The notes: generated by a model not told the origin, from the letters alone. A stretch of DNA of 8,052 nt from Wolbachia pipientis (GCF_023661085.1 NZ_JAHDJT010000056.1:1-8052); one strand, 5' to 3'; shown: positions 1 through 7,482, numbered from the stretch's first letter. Translations and numbers: made by a program.

Positions 1-216
1 TTCTTTTGCTTTTTTTCTGCTTAGTGAGTTTCTTAAACGTTTATGGCTAAGGTTAGTTGCATTAAAAAGCAGCTAAGTTGCACTTATTAAGCGTTTAGGA
101 TAAGAAAACGCCAACATTTCGACACAAAAGTAAATAACTGGCCGCCACGGGGCTTCTTTTGTCTTTTTTTATTTGGTAAATTTTTTAATATTTATAGCTA
201 AAGTGGCATCCTGGAT
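1..216 (-). repeat. Left arm of a long inverted repeat, tandem (VNTR-like) intergenic repeat
   Basis: This non-coding AT-rich arm, read on the minus strand, aligns with 7824-8052 read on the plus strand. Shared blocks include ATCCAGGAT, ATAAATATT, ATTTACCAAATA, AAAAGAAGCCC, TTGGCGTTTT, TTAGCTGCTTTT and TGCAACTA in the same order, with scattered substitutions and small indels. The arm is itself partly tandem: a TTCTTTTG-plus-T-tract block starts at 1 and again at 154, a period of about 153 bp. No supportable ORF lies in it. It resembles the tandem intergenic repeats used as VNTR markers in Wolbachia, but that match is from memory. The arm is cut by the window edge, so its true length is unknown. 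Confidence 0.7.
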
Positions 217-237
217 TGCATGTGAGCAGTCTGTTGT

Positions 238-888
238 TTACCCATTTAGAATAAAGTCTAGTGTCACTTCACGCCAAATGTGGTAATGTTTGGCAGGCAA
301 GCCAGTTATTGGGCTACATTTATATGCTGCACGCATTGCACTATCTGCTATTGACCTGAAAAGTGGATTACTTTTGTAGGAATTACTGTCTGCTACATCA
401 GCCATAATTATTTCACCTTGATTGGATAATAATAGATTGATTTTTACACTAAAATTTTCTTTGTAAGCTATGCTTTCAGGGATACTCCAGCATTTTGTAA
501 GCTTGTCTCTTATAGAATTGACAATTTCTGCTACAACTAACTCGTTCTTTTTGCTCTTAACACTCTTTTCGCTTTTTATTTCATTCTCTGTTTCTCTAGG
601 CTTTACTGCATCTTTCAGCTTTGTATCTACACCTTTTTTTCTTTTTGGAATTGGGCTGCTTTCGTCGATATTGACTTCTTCTTGCATTTCTATGATTTGC
701 CTCGGTTGTGCTATTTGTTTCATAACATCGGTACTCAGTTGCTTAATTATCTTTTTTTTCCTTTGTGGTGTGGGGACAAATTCCGCTGCTGACGTATCGT
801 TTGTTTGGGCCTCTATTGAAGGTAACAAAAAGAATGAAAGACAGCATAAAGACAAAAAAAGAACATAGTTAGAACAAAGAAAGCGCAT
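238..888 (-). CDS. tolA: TolA-like envelope protein (TonB/TolA C-terminal domain)
   Basis: A 216-residue protein. Residues 1-27 form a positively charged start and hydrophobic stretch (about 8-25) ending SIEA, which is either a cleavable signal peptide or a TolA-style inner-membrane anchor. Residues 40-115 are Lys/Glu-rich and probably extended, a short counterpart of TolA domain II. Residues 116-216 match the TolA C-terminal domain: IRDKLTKCW, a hydrophobic strand SVKINLLLSNQGEI, then SIADSAMRAAYKCSPI. Cys133 and Cys191 sit where alphaproteobacterial TolA proteins carry a cysteine pair, so a periplasmic disulfide is likely. In the family, TolA links inner-membrane TolQR to Pal/TolB and the outer membrane. 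At 216 residues it is much shorter than E. coli TolA (421). No tolQ, tolR, tolB or pal lies in the window. The ATG at 888 begins the signal sequence directly; an AGG lies about 10 bases upstream. A TonB-type role is possible but less likely in an endosymbiont. Confidence 0.68.
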   Translation of the reverse strand: MRFLCSNYVLFLSLCCLSFFLLPSIEAQTNDTSAAEFVPTPQRKKKIIKQLSTDVMKQIAQPRQIIEMQEEVNIDESSPIPKRKKGVDTKLKDAVKPRETENEIKSEKSVKSKKNELVVAEIVNSIRDKLTKCWSIPESIAYKENFSVKINLLLSNQGEIIMADVADSNSYKSNPLFRSIADSAMRAAYKCSPITGLPAKHYHIWREVTLDFILNG

Positions 889-910
889 GTGTTGAAACCT
901 ATTTTACTGG

Positions 911-939
911 TTTAAAGCTAATATTGTACATAAAGTCAA
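911..939 (-). promoter_or_regulatory. Predicted sigma-70 promoter of the TolA-like gene
   Basis: On the minus strand a TTGACT -35 box (939-934) is separated by 17 bp from TTTAAA (916-911), which matches four of six bases of the -10 consensus. A start near 904 would give a leader of roughly 16 bases before the ATG at 888. This suggests the gene is transcribed on its own rather than only by readthrough from the VUT-like gene. Confidence 0.45.
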
Positions 940-974
940 TATATTTTGAAGTTACCGTAGCAGATTTAAGCTTA

Positions 975-1014
975 GCCAACATTTGCTGGCGATGTGGCTT
1001 GAGAAAACGTTGGC
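975..1014. repeat. Small imperfect palindrome between the VUT-like and TolA-like genes
   Basis: GCCAAC (975-980) and GTTGGC (1009-1014) are perfect inverted repeats, and GCCAAC-ATTT-GCTGGC forms a smaller competing hairpin with one mismatch. GTGGC/GCCAC gives a third option. No T-run follows on the minus strand, so it is not a convincing intrinsic terminator. The ten bases GCCAACATTT also occur in the left repeat arm near 110-119, so this may be a remnant of that repeat family. Confidence 0.3.
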
Positions 1015-1026
1015 CACGAAAACAGA

Positions 1027-1539
1027 TTACGCGAAAAGCTTAATATACTTCTTCTTTGCCCAACGGAATAAATGTGTTGCTACTAGTAAGCAAATACTTA
1101 ATATTGATATATAAGAAAATTTGAAAGCTAAATCTCTAATGTATATCGATAAGCATTTACCTGCGGGGAATTTGTATAGTAACCCAACACACACAACAGT
1201 ACTGTCAACTACTGATGCTATAATTAAAGCAGTGAAATTTGTTATATGAAAGTCAAACTTAGACCTTAATTTTTCAAAAATAATGATACTTGAAAAAAGA
1301 GATACTAAAATTGCGGTATATGAAATTAGTATTATTGGACTGAGATTTTGCCATTTAAGAATACAACATGACACTGTGCACGTTATTAAGCTGTATATAG
1401 CTTCTCTCTTGCCGTAGAATTTAACCATTGAATTTACAGCTAGAGCAGCTCCCGTAACTAGGGCAGCACATATCATCAATTTATTTGAATTGTTAAGTAA
1501 AGAAAGACTGATGAACAAGAGCATTAATAAAATATACAT
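1027..1539 (-). CDS. VUT-family (queuosine precursor transporter-like) membrane protein, possibly degenerate
   Basis: A 170-residue, strongly hydrophobic protein with about six predicted membrane segments (roughly 2-17, 20-37, 46-62, 67-88, 101-123, 139-160) and a basic tail (RWAKKKYIK). Its layout fits the YhhQ/VUT family. GAALAVNSMVKFYGKREAIY (31-50) corresponds to the family's second-helix stretch that ends YGxxxAR. The stretch IIASVVDSTVVCVGL corresponds to the late helix with a conserved Asp, and the segment from IRDLAFKF to the last helix follows in the expected order. VUT proteins carry queuosine precursors such as preQ0 into the cell. It is somewhat short for the family. The acidic residue usual in helix 2 is Asn36 here, and the polar Q/D pair usual near residue 80 is replaced by SLFSSII; Asp112 is kept. 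Function may therefore be altered. AGGTAGG just before the ATG at 1539 is a good ribosome binding site. The family call rests on pattern, not on a search. Confidence 0.55.
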   Translation of the reverse strand: MYILLMLLFISLSLLNNSNKLMICAALVTGAALAVNSMVKFYGKREAIYSLITCTVSCCILKWQNLSPIILISYTAILVSLFSSIIIFEKLRSKFDFHITNFTALIIASVVDSTVVCVGLLYKFPAGKCLSIYIRDLAFKFSYISILSICLLVATHLFRWAKKKYIKLFA

Positions 1540-1568
1540 AACCTACCTAAACTTAATAACATACGTCC

Positions 1569-1596
1569 ATTCTAAATAAACATTACATATAGTAAA
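1569..1596 (-). promoter_or_regulatory. Predicted promoter of the VUT-like gene
   Basis: On the minus strand TTTACT (1596-1591) and TAGAAT (1574-1569, five of six bases of the -10 consensus) are 16 bp apart. They lie in the 87-bp gap after purL, and the start would fall about 23 bases before the ATG at 1539. Readthrough from purL is also possible because no strong terminator is visible in the gap: the only inverted repeat, TAGCATA/TATGCTA (1606-1612 and 1633-1639), is weak. Confidence 0.38.
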
Positions 1597-1626
1597 GGAG
1601 TTATTTAGCATAATGAAAAAAATATT

Positions 1627-4600
1627 CTATACTATGCTACGATAGCTGTTCCCTAAATCTTTCAAATCTACTTCTAAGATATCCTTTATATTTAGGGTTT
1701 TCTCCTCTGTCACTTTGCCGATACACGAAAAAACCATACCTTTAAACAATTCTTCAAATCTCTGCTGGTTTTGCGGGGCAATAGTAACCAAAATTCTACT
1801 CTGTGATTCAGAAAACATTATTATCTTGTTTATTATATCTTCATTTTGTGTTTTTCCTATTGGTACTAGTGAAAGATCGATTTCAGCACCAAGGTCTCCT
1901 GCAATTAGCGATTTTGCTAGAGCAACAGCCAACCCTCCAAGATTTGGTGCAATTGCAGAGGCAATTATGCCATCTTTTATTGCAAGGCTGTAGCGCTCAT
2001 ACAACTTCTTGGCGCTCTTTGCATCAACTTTTGGTACGTTGTTATTACCTATTCCACTGTATAGCTGATATTCAGATCTGCCAAGTTCGTCGTATGTTAT
2101 ACCAAGCACATATATCAAGTCTCCTGGCATCTTCACGTCAAGCGATACCGCATTTTCAATATTTTCTATAACTCCAATTGCTGAAATAAGTAATGAAGGT
2201 GGCGCAGATATAATAACTTTCTTACCATTTTCGTCATATCCCTTGAAGTCGTTGAACATGCTATCTTTTCCAGATATGAATGGAGTTTTAAATGCAGTTG
2301 CAAAGTCATAACAAGCTTCTGCAGTCCTCTTTAGTTGCCACAGTCTTTCTGGATCATAAGCGTTGCACCAACAAAAATTGTCGAGCAACGCTAGATGATT
2401 TACATTTCCTCCTGCAGCTACATAGTTGCGTATGGCAGTGTCAATCGCACATGCTGCCATATGGTAAGTATCAATTTCTCCATAACTTGAGCCGAACCCT
2501 TGTGATTTCACAACACCTTTGTTTGAAGAAAGAACTGGCCTTGAAACAACAGCTTCGCTACACACTCTTCCTTTGCCTTGCAGTGGCTTTAACACAGACG
2601 AACCCTGAACTTCATGGTCATATTGCACCACTATGAACTCTTTGCTACAAATGTTTGGTCTGCTCAGCATTTCTTTTAGTTCAGTTTCTTGATGTGGTGT
2701 CATCCCAGTGTTGCACATTGAAATGACAGTAGCCCCCTTAGACCACAGCTTTGTTTTTAAATGCATTTTAGGGTTGCCATTATGTAGGAACTCAGTTTCG
2801 CTATTCATTATCGGTGAAGCGGAAGCGAATCGAACTGTCGACACACCCGTACTATTAAACTCTCCAATCACGCTAACTTCCACATCGTGTTTTTTCATGA
2901 CTTGCTTAAACATAGGGAGATTTTCTTCCGGCACTGCTAAAGTCATTCTCTCTTGTGATTCTGATATCCATATTTCCCACGGAGCCATACCATCGTTTTT
3001 AAGTGGAACCTTGCTTAAATCAACTTCAAATCCATTCTTTCCCATTTCACCGATGGACGATGACAGTCCTCCCGCTCCGTTGTCTGTTATCGCATTGTAA
3101 AGACCAAGATCTCTTGCCTCTATGACAGCGTTGGACAATTTTTTTTGCGTTATAGGGTCGCCAATTTGCACAACTGTTGAAGGGCTGTTTCCCGATAGTG
3201 CTTCTGAAGAAAACGTCGCACCGTGAATTCCATCCCTTCCAACCCTTCCGCCAATAATTACAATCTTATCGCCGTTTTTGGGCTTTTTAATGTGTGAAGG
3301 TGCATTATTTATATTGCGCGGAATAATCCCAACGCTTCCAACAAAGACCAACGGTTTTCCACAAAATCTATCGTCAAAATATACCGATCCAAGTTGTGTT
3401 GGAATGCCAGAACAATTGCCAGCAACATTAACACCGTGAATTACTTCTTTCATGATATATTTTGGTGGCAAAATTTCATCAGTGCGCTCTTTATCTCTAT
3501 AAAATTTGCCTTTTGCTTCTTTGGCAAAGCAGAAGTAATAGGTATTCATTACAGGCTCTGCACCTTTGCCAAAGCCCAGTATATCGCGGTTAACTCCAAG
3601 CACTCCAGTCATTGCTCCACCAAACGGATCGAGAGCTGAAGGGCTATTGTGGGTTTCAACTTTATCTACAATCAAGTAATCATCGTCAAAAATTATTCCT
3701 CCTGCATTGTCGGAGAAGACTGACACGCATATGTCAGAATTTATTTCACGCGTTGCACGCTTAATATAATGCGCATATAGACCGTCTTTTATTTCATCGA
3801 TAGGAGAACAAAAGATGTTGTGCTTACAATGTTCAGACCAAGTCTGCGCTAGGGATTCAAGTTCAATGTCGTATGGATTTCTACCGAGTTTTTCGAAATA
3901 ATCCCTTATAGCTTTCATTGCTGCAAGGGAGAGGCCTAGAGTGCCATTGCCATCGATTCCATCTCTGCTAATCTTTTCAAGCTCTCGATCACTTACATTG
4001 AGGTCGACAGGCTTAGCCCCATCGTTACCTGGTGTCGTCCCAGTCTTTCCTTCTGTCATTCCTATTTTTCCCCCTCTCATCCAAGTGCCATAGGATGTCA
4101 TCCCAGTGCTCCGACATTGGGATCCATAGATTCCAGCATCAAGCGCTGGAATGACACCAGGTGGAGTATTTTGTTTACTGTAATACCTCCAACGGAAATT
4201 GCCGTTTTCTCTATAAATAAGCGTGCAATACTCAGTGATAGGGTTGAATTCTATATCATCCTCGGTTGGTAGGTTCCCTTTACCCAAGATCAGTTTTGAA
4301 CTTCTTGCTTTGATCTCAATTGGTGTCATTCCAGCCCTTTCGTCTGTCATCCCAGTGCCCCGACACTGGGATCTATAGATTCCAGCGTCAAGCGCTGGAA
4401 TGACAGAAGAGGAAATTTGCATGACAGATGGATCAATATAGCCCTTGCTTATTAAATATTCTTTAACAATCTGTTTTGCTGTGTTGCCTATGTTGTCGGT
4501 CATACCAGGTAAGAAGCTTATTTCCAAGCCCCACTCAACCTGTGGTTCTATGAAATCATATTGAACTTCTTCAAGATTTTCGTTGTAGGAGTAACAACGG

Positions 4601-4755
4601 CAGTCCTGTATGATTTTGTTATAAAATAGCCTACAAATTTCTTCATATAATTTTGATGGTAACTCTTCGCTTATATAAATCGAATAAACGTTAACTAACC
4701 ATCTGCTGCCAACTTGCTCATATTTATTTAAAACTTCTATTCTGATGTTTGTCAT
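1627..4755 (-). CDS. purL: Phosphoribosylformylglycinamidine synthase PurL, with two in-frame palindromic-element insertions
   Basis: A 1042-residue FGAM synthase, which converts FGAR to FGAM using ATP and ammonia in de novo purine synthesis (cytoplasm). Residues 1-100 look PurS-like (EISFLPGMTDNIGNTAKQIV), so a PurS-type region is fused to the front. The catalytic core starts at AQTWSEHCKH (303-312), followed by VETHNSPSALDPFGGAMTG (366-384), GGRVGRDGIHGATFSSE (502-518), ITDNGAGGLSSS (556-567), ISESQERM (597-604), QYDHEVQGSSVLKPLQG (711-727) and LLDNFCW...FISGKDSM (790-833). All expected core motifs are intact. It ends at the second AIRS-like half; no glutamine amidotransferase domain follows, so ammonia must come from a separate PurQ, not in this window. 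Two palindromic elements add material near residues 118-151 and 200-247, both before the first catalytic motif and probably in surface linkers. The ATG at 4755 is chosen because the PurS-like strand begins at once; there is no clear ribosome binding site. Confidence 0.95.
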   Translation of the reverse strand: MTNIRIEVLNKYEQVGSRWLVNVYSIYISEELPSKLYEEICRLFYNKIIQDCRCYSYNENLEEVQYDFIEPQVEWGLEISFLPGMTDNIGNTAKQIVKEYLISKGYIDPSVMQISSSVIPALDAGIYRSQCRGTGMTDERAGMTPIEIKARSSKLILGKGNLPTEDDIEFNPITEYCTLIYRENGNFRWRYYSKQNTPPGVIPALDAGIYGSQCRSTGMTSYGTWMRGGKIGMTEGKTGTTPGNDGAKPVDLNVSDRELEKISRDGIDGNGTLGLSLAAMKAIRDYFEKLGRNPYDIELESLAQTWSEHCKHNIFCSPIDEIKDGLYAHYIKRATREINSDICVSVFSDNAGGIIFDDDYLIVDKVETHNSPSALDPFGGAMTGVLGVNRDILGFGKGAEPVMNTYYFCFAKEAKGKFYRDKERTDEILPPKYIMKEVIHGVNVAGNCSGIPTQLGSVYFDDRFCGKPLVFVGSVGIIPRNINNAPSHIKKPKNGDKIVIIGGRVGRDGIHGATFSSEALSGNSPSTVVQIGDPITQKKLSNAVIEARDLGLYNAITDNGAGGLSSSIGEMGKNGFEVDLSKVPLKNDGMAPWEIWISESQERMTLAVPEENLPMFKQVMKKHDVEVSVIGEFNSTGVSTVRFASASPIMNSETEFLHNGNPKMHLKTKLWSKGATVISMCNTGMTPHQETELKEMLSRPNICSKEFIVVQYDHEVQGSSVLKPLQGKGRVCSEAVVSRPVLSSNKGVVKSQGFGSSYGEIDTYHMAACAIDTAIRNYVAAGGNVNHLALLDNFCWCNAYDPERLWQLKRTAEACYDFATAFKTPFISGKDSMFNDFKGYDENGKKVIISAPPSLLISAIGVIENIENAVSLDVKMPGDLIYVLGITYDELGRSEYQLYSGIGNNNVPKVDAKSAKKLYERYSLAIKDGIIASAIAPNLGGLAVALAKSLIAGDLGAEIDLSLVPIGKTQNEDIINKIIMFSESQSRILVTIAPQNQQRFEELFKGMVFSCIGKVTEEKTLNIKDILEVDLKDLGNSYRSIV
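4027..4162 (-). repeat. Palindromic element insertion 2 inside purL, with 21-bp tandem half-units
   Basis: The segment is bounded by a perfect 10-bp inverted repeat, ACCTGGTGTC (4027-4036) and GACACCAGGT (4153-4162). At its core is a 61-bp double hairpin (4096-4156) starting TGTCAT and ending ATGACA. Next to the core are half-units starting at 4033 (TGTCGT), 4054 (TGTCAT) and 4075 (TCTCAT), and the core itself starts at 4096: a period of exactly 21 bp. On the coding strand it gives PurL residues of about 200-245, with VIPALDAGIY followed by seven-residue units beginning GMT, WMR, GMT and GTT (218-245). It belongs to the same family as 4324-4405 and the intergenic cluster at 7564-7825, and is comparable to described Rickettsia/Wolbachia protein-coding palindromic elements. 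Confidence 0.85.
4324..4405 (-). repeat. Palindromic element insertion 1 inside purL
   Basis: An 82-bp element bounded by the 12-bp inverted repeat TGTCATTCCAGC (4324-4335) and GCTGGAATGACA (4394-4405). Its 61-bp core (4345-4405) folds as two hairpins. ATCCCAGTG/CACTGGGAT (4349-4357 with 4364-4372) has a 6-base loop, and ATTCCAGCG/CGCTGGAAT (4379-4387 with 4393-4401) has a 5-base loop. The core differs from the 4096-4156 core at only four of 61 positions. Read as PurL it encodes residues 118-144, VIPALDAGIY...GMT, in the same frame as insertion 2, and a half-unit lies 21 bp from the core. It interrupts PurL between the PurS-like region and the stretch SSKLILGKGNLP. Confidence 0.88.
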
Positions 4756-4842
4756 GTAATGTTGTGAAAGATTTTAATATATAATAACATCAGAAACTGT
4801 GAGCACATTTATATTTTGCTGTACAATAAAACATCGTACTAG
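4756..4842. promoter_or_regulatory. Divergent promoter region between purL and addB
   Basis: This very AT-rich gap of 87-99 bp must hold the promoters of both divergent genes. On the plus strand a perfect TATAAT (4780-4785) and a TACAAT (4822-4827) could be -10 boxes for addB. On the minus strand TATATT (4781-4776) and an overlapping TAAAAT are candidates for purL. None has a good -35 box at the right distance, so exact starts cannot be assigned. The overlapping positions of the opposing -10 candidates could make the two genes compete for polymerase. Confidence 0.35.
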
Positions 4843-4854
4843 TTGTCATTTTTC

Positions 4855-7482
4855 ATGGGAAGAGTTTTTACTGCTGACGTAGATGAATCCTTTTTTGATG
4901 TGCTTGCTCAGCACATATTTTCTGAGTATGGAAAAGAAGAAATTCCCAAGGTAAAAGTCATCCTTCCCTGCAAGAGGGATGTGATAGCGCTACTGAGTGC
5001 ATTCAAGAATTGCAGCGCTAAAAAATGCATAATTTTACCAGAGATAGTTTCGCTAGAGAACATTGATGAGGAAGATTTAATATTAAATCTTGATAGAGTT
5101 AAAGTTATCAAGCCGACAAAAAGGACACTGCTGTTGATTCAATTCATATTGGAGTGGAATAAAGAAAACAATGATAATTTTCCTATTGATTTGGCTTATA
5201 GCTTGCCATCACTGCTTGATAAAATCCAATATACCCAAATAGCAGATTATTATCAGTTCGATGAGCACTCAAAGAAAATAGAGAATTTCAAAAACTTACT
5301 TATTAAAACTTGGAGTAACACTTTAAAAGATCTAGAAGTAGTAGATATACTAGAACATAAAAGTGACTACATAAACAATATGATAACCTTTCTGCAGAAA
5401 GATCAACATATAATCTTTGTTGGAATTGGAAAGGGTGAAATCTACAAGTTATTGATTAAAGCTATATATGACCTACCACTTGGAAAGATAATTTTACCTA
5501 ATCTGAATCTGAAAATTAAAGAGAAAGACTGGAAATCGCTTGATAAAAAACACTATCAATATTGCCTGAAAGATCTGCTCGATTATTTAAATGTAGATAG
5601 GAAAAATGTTATCTGTTTGAACACTGTGGATAACGAAATTATTGATTACATCTTTGATACAACTGCTGACCTTAGCAAAGTTAACGATGGGGGCATTGGA
5701 AATATCGAAGTCATCACTTGTGATTCGAGGGAGGAAGAAGCACAAGTGACGTCACTAATTATAGAGAATGAAGGTTATGAAAAAGTTTCCTTGCGTGTCT
5801 TTGATAAATTACTTGCAACTCGTATGGCGTGTTCCATGTCGGAAAACTATTCTTATATAACGCTTCTGCTTTATAGTATTGAAGTTTTGACCTCAAATTG
5901 GAACAGCGTGGCACTTCTTTCTCTTCTTAAACATAGGTTAGTGACTTTGGGTTATACTCAGAAAGAATACACTCAAATTTTATCTGAGTTCGAAATAGAG
6001 ATATTACGCAGCTTCAGTACGAACGGCCGAAGCAGTATTATAAATGTCATCAATGCCCATGAAAAGCTAAAATATAAAGAAGATATATTGATCATTATCA
6101 ATAAATTAGAAGCTATATTTAATCCTTTACTTAATTCTATAAATTGCCCTATTTCTGATGTGGTAACAGCTCACTTGCAGTGTATTAATTTGCTTTCTGG
6201 GGTAGACTTTTCAGAGCTAAGTAATGAAGTAGGTAATTTTACCCGTGATTTCTTAAATGCATGTGAGGGCATAACGATTAAGTGTTCCCTGGAGTTATAT
6301 AGCCAAGTTCTAACCTTGTTTTTGAAGAAAGAGTTTTTTTCTGTAGCAAGCGACCTCAATAGATTCAGTTTATATCACAATAAAGTTGTAATACTTGCTG
6401 GATTTTATGATATGCCAAGTTTTCAAAATCCGTTTTTGAATGCGCTGACAAGAGAAAAATTCGACCTTCCTTCCGTGCAAGAGGAGCAGGGGTGTTTTTT
6501 ATATACTCTGCGCAGTTTATTTGGTGCAAGTAAAGTGTACATCACAAGATTGCTAAGCAACAAGAAACTAATTCTATTGCAGCGTTTAGAAATTCTGTTA
6601 CAGGGATCAAAGTATCCTTATCGCGATTGGCTAAGAATATTAAATACGCCTGAATGCGTTGTGCCATGCACTCAGCCTATGCCAAAACCTCAAACTGAGG
6701 TCAGAGAAGAAACAATGCAAGTGATGTCTTGCAGCGCGGTAGAAAAACTGATTCGTAACCCTTATTCATTTTACGTTGAATATATACTGAACCTTAAACA
6801 ATTAAGAGACTTAAATTTTAAGCCATCGATATTGGAATTTGGCACTATGGTGCACAATATTCTTGAGAGATATTTGCATGATAGAAAGTCGCCAATGCGC
6901 ATTGCACAAGAAGTATTTTCAGCTAATCGGTTTAATTTTTCAAATATGTGGTGGGTAAGGTTGCAGAAGGTGATTCAGTCTTTTGTCGAGTTTGATAGGA
7001 CTAGAAACAATCAAGTTGAGTTAGAGAAGAGCTTTTCCTATCCGTTAGCTTGCGTTTCGACATGTAATGCCGAAGCTACTTGGGGGTTACAAGAAATTTC
7101 ATTAACAGCAAGATGCGACAGAGTTGAATATCTGCCAAATGGGCAAGTAGCAATTATAGACTATAAACTCGGTTCACCGCCTTCGAATGAGGAAGTTATG
7201 TCAGGATTTTTTCCGCAATTAATTTTACAAGCTTTAGCGGTAGAATATACAACAAAAAAAGAAGTTTCAGAACTTGCTTATTGGAAACTTGACTATGATA
7301 AAGTAAAGGTTATTGCTTTTAAGAATTACAGACAAAAAATGCATGAATTTCAAAATAATCTACCGAGTTTTTTATCTAATTATTTAAGAGGGACCACTCC
7401 CTTTATTGCCTCTCCATATTTTGATAAATTTCTAAGATTTAACAGCTATAAACAACTAGAAAGGGTAGGGGAGTGGTTGTAG
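4855..7482 (+). CDS. addB: Double-strand break repair protein AddB (alphaproteobacterial type)
   Basis: The subunit of the AddAB helicase-nuclease that prepares broken DNA ends for RecA loading. I start at ATG 4855 (875 residues); a TTG at 4843 would add four residues (numbering here follows that longer form). Neither start has a clear ribosome binding site, and GRVFTADVDESFF just after the ATG fits the family's N-terminus. Residues 1-630 match the inactivated helicase-like part: PKVKVILPCKRDVIALL near 35-51 and VVILAGFYDMPSF...NALTREKFDLP near 515-543, ending GASKVYITR. SCSAVEKLIRNPYSFYVEYI (629-648) is the typical AddB lead-in to the C-terminal RecB-family PD-(D/E)XK nuclease. Its catalytic residues are all present: His671 (GTMVHNILE), Asp759 (ARCDRVE), Asp773 and Lys775 (IIDYKLG), and Gln792 (FFPQLILQA). 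The iron-sulfur cysteines of Firmicute AddB are not evident. It is slightly shorter than free-living alphaproteobacterial AddB (about 1000). Its partner addA is not in this window. Confidence 0.9.
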   Translation: MGRVFTADVDESFFDVLAQHIFSEYGKEEIPKVKVILPCKRDVIALLSAFKNCSAKKCIILPEIVSLENIDEEDLILNLDRVKVIKPTKRTLLLIQFILEWNKENNDNFPIDLAYSLPSLLDKIQYTQIADYYQFDEHSKKIENFKNLLIKTWSNTLKDLEVVDILEHKSDYINNMITFLQKDQHIIFVGIGKGEIYKLLIKAIYDLPLGKIILPNLNLKIKEKDWKSLDKKHYQYCLKDLLDYLNVDRKNVICLNTVDNEIIDYIFDTTADLSKVNDGGIGNIEVITCDSREEEAQVTSLIIENEGYEKVSLRVFDKLLATRMACSMSENYSYITLLLYSIEVLTSNWNSVALLSLLKHRLVTLGYTQKEYTQILSEFEIEILRSFSTNGRSSIINVINAHEKLKYKEDILIIINKLEAIFNPLLNSINCPISDVVTAHLQCINLLSGVDFSELSNEVGNFTRDFLNACEGITIKCSLELYSQVLTLFLKKEFFSVASDLNRFSLYHNKVVILAGFYDMPSFQNPFLNALTREKFDLPSVQEEQGCFLYTLRSLFGASKVYITRLLSNKKLILLQRLEILLQGSKYPYRDWLRILNTPECVVPCTQPMPKPQTEVREETMQVMSCSAVEKLIRNPYSFYVEYILNLKQLRDLNFKPSILEFGTMVHNILERYLHDRKSPMRIAQEVFSANRFNFSNMWWVRLQKVIQSFVEFDRTRNNQVELEKSFSYPLACVSTCNAEATWGLQEISLTARCDRVEYLPNGQVAIIDYKLGSPPSNEEVMSGFFPQLILQALAVEYTTKKEVSELAYWKLDYDKVKVIAFKNYRQKMHEFQNNLPSFLSNYLRGTTPFIASPYFDKFLRFNSYKQLERVGEWL

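Noticed and set aside
470..868. Plus-strand 132-codon hydrophobic ORF
   Set aside because: It is antisense to the TolA-like gene; its hydrophobicity comes from the complement of the Lys-rich stretch.
1606..1639. Intrinsic terminator after purL
   Set aside because: The stem TAGCATA/TATGCTA is only seven AT-rich pairs with a 20-base loop overlapping the purL end, and no T-run follows it on the minus strand.
1803..3639. Several plus-strand ORFs of 80-130 codons opposite purL
   Set aside because: They lie fully antisense to a strongly conserved PurL reading frame and show no recognisable domains or start signals; they are shadows.
4018..4405. CRISPR-like or REP/RAYT array
   Set aside because: Repeats are palindromic half-units with no spacer-repeat regularity typical of CRISPR, they lie within a coding frame, and no cas or RAYT transposase gene is present in the window.
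4908..6359. Minus-strand ORFs of 60-70 codons within addB
   Set aside because: They are antisense to clear AddB coding sequence, with no supporting features.
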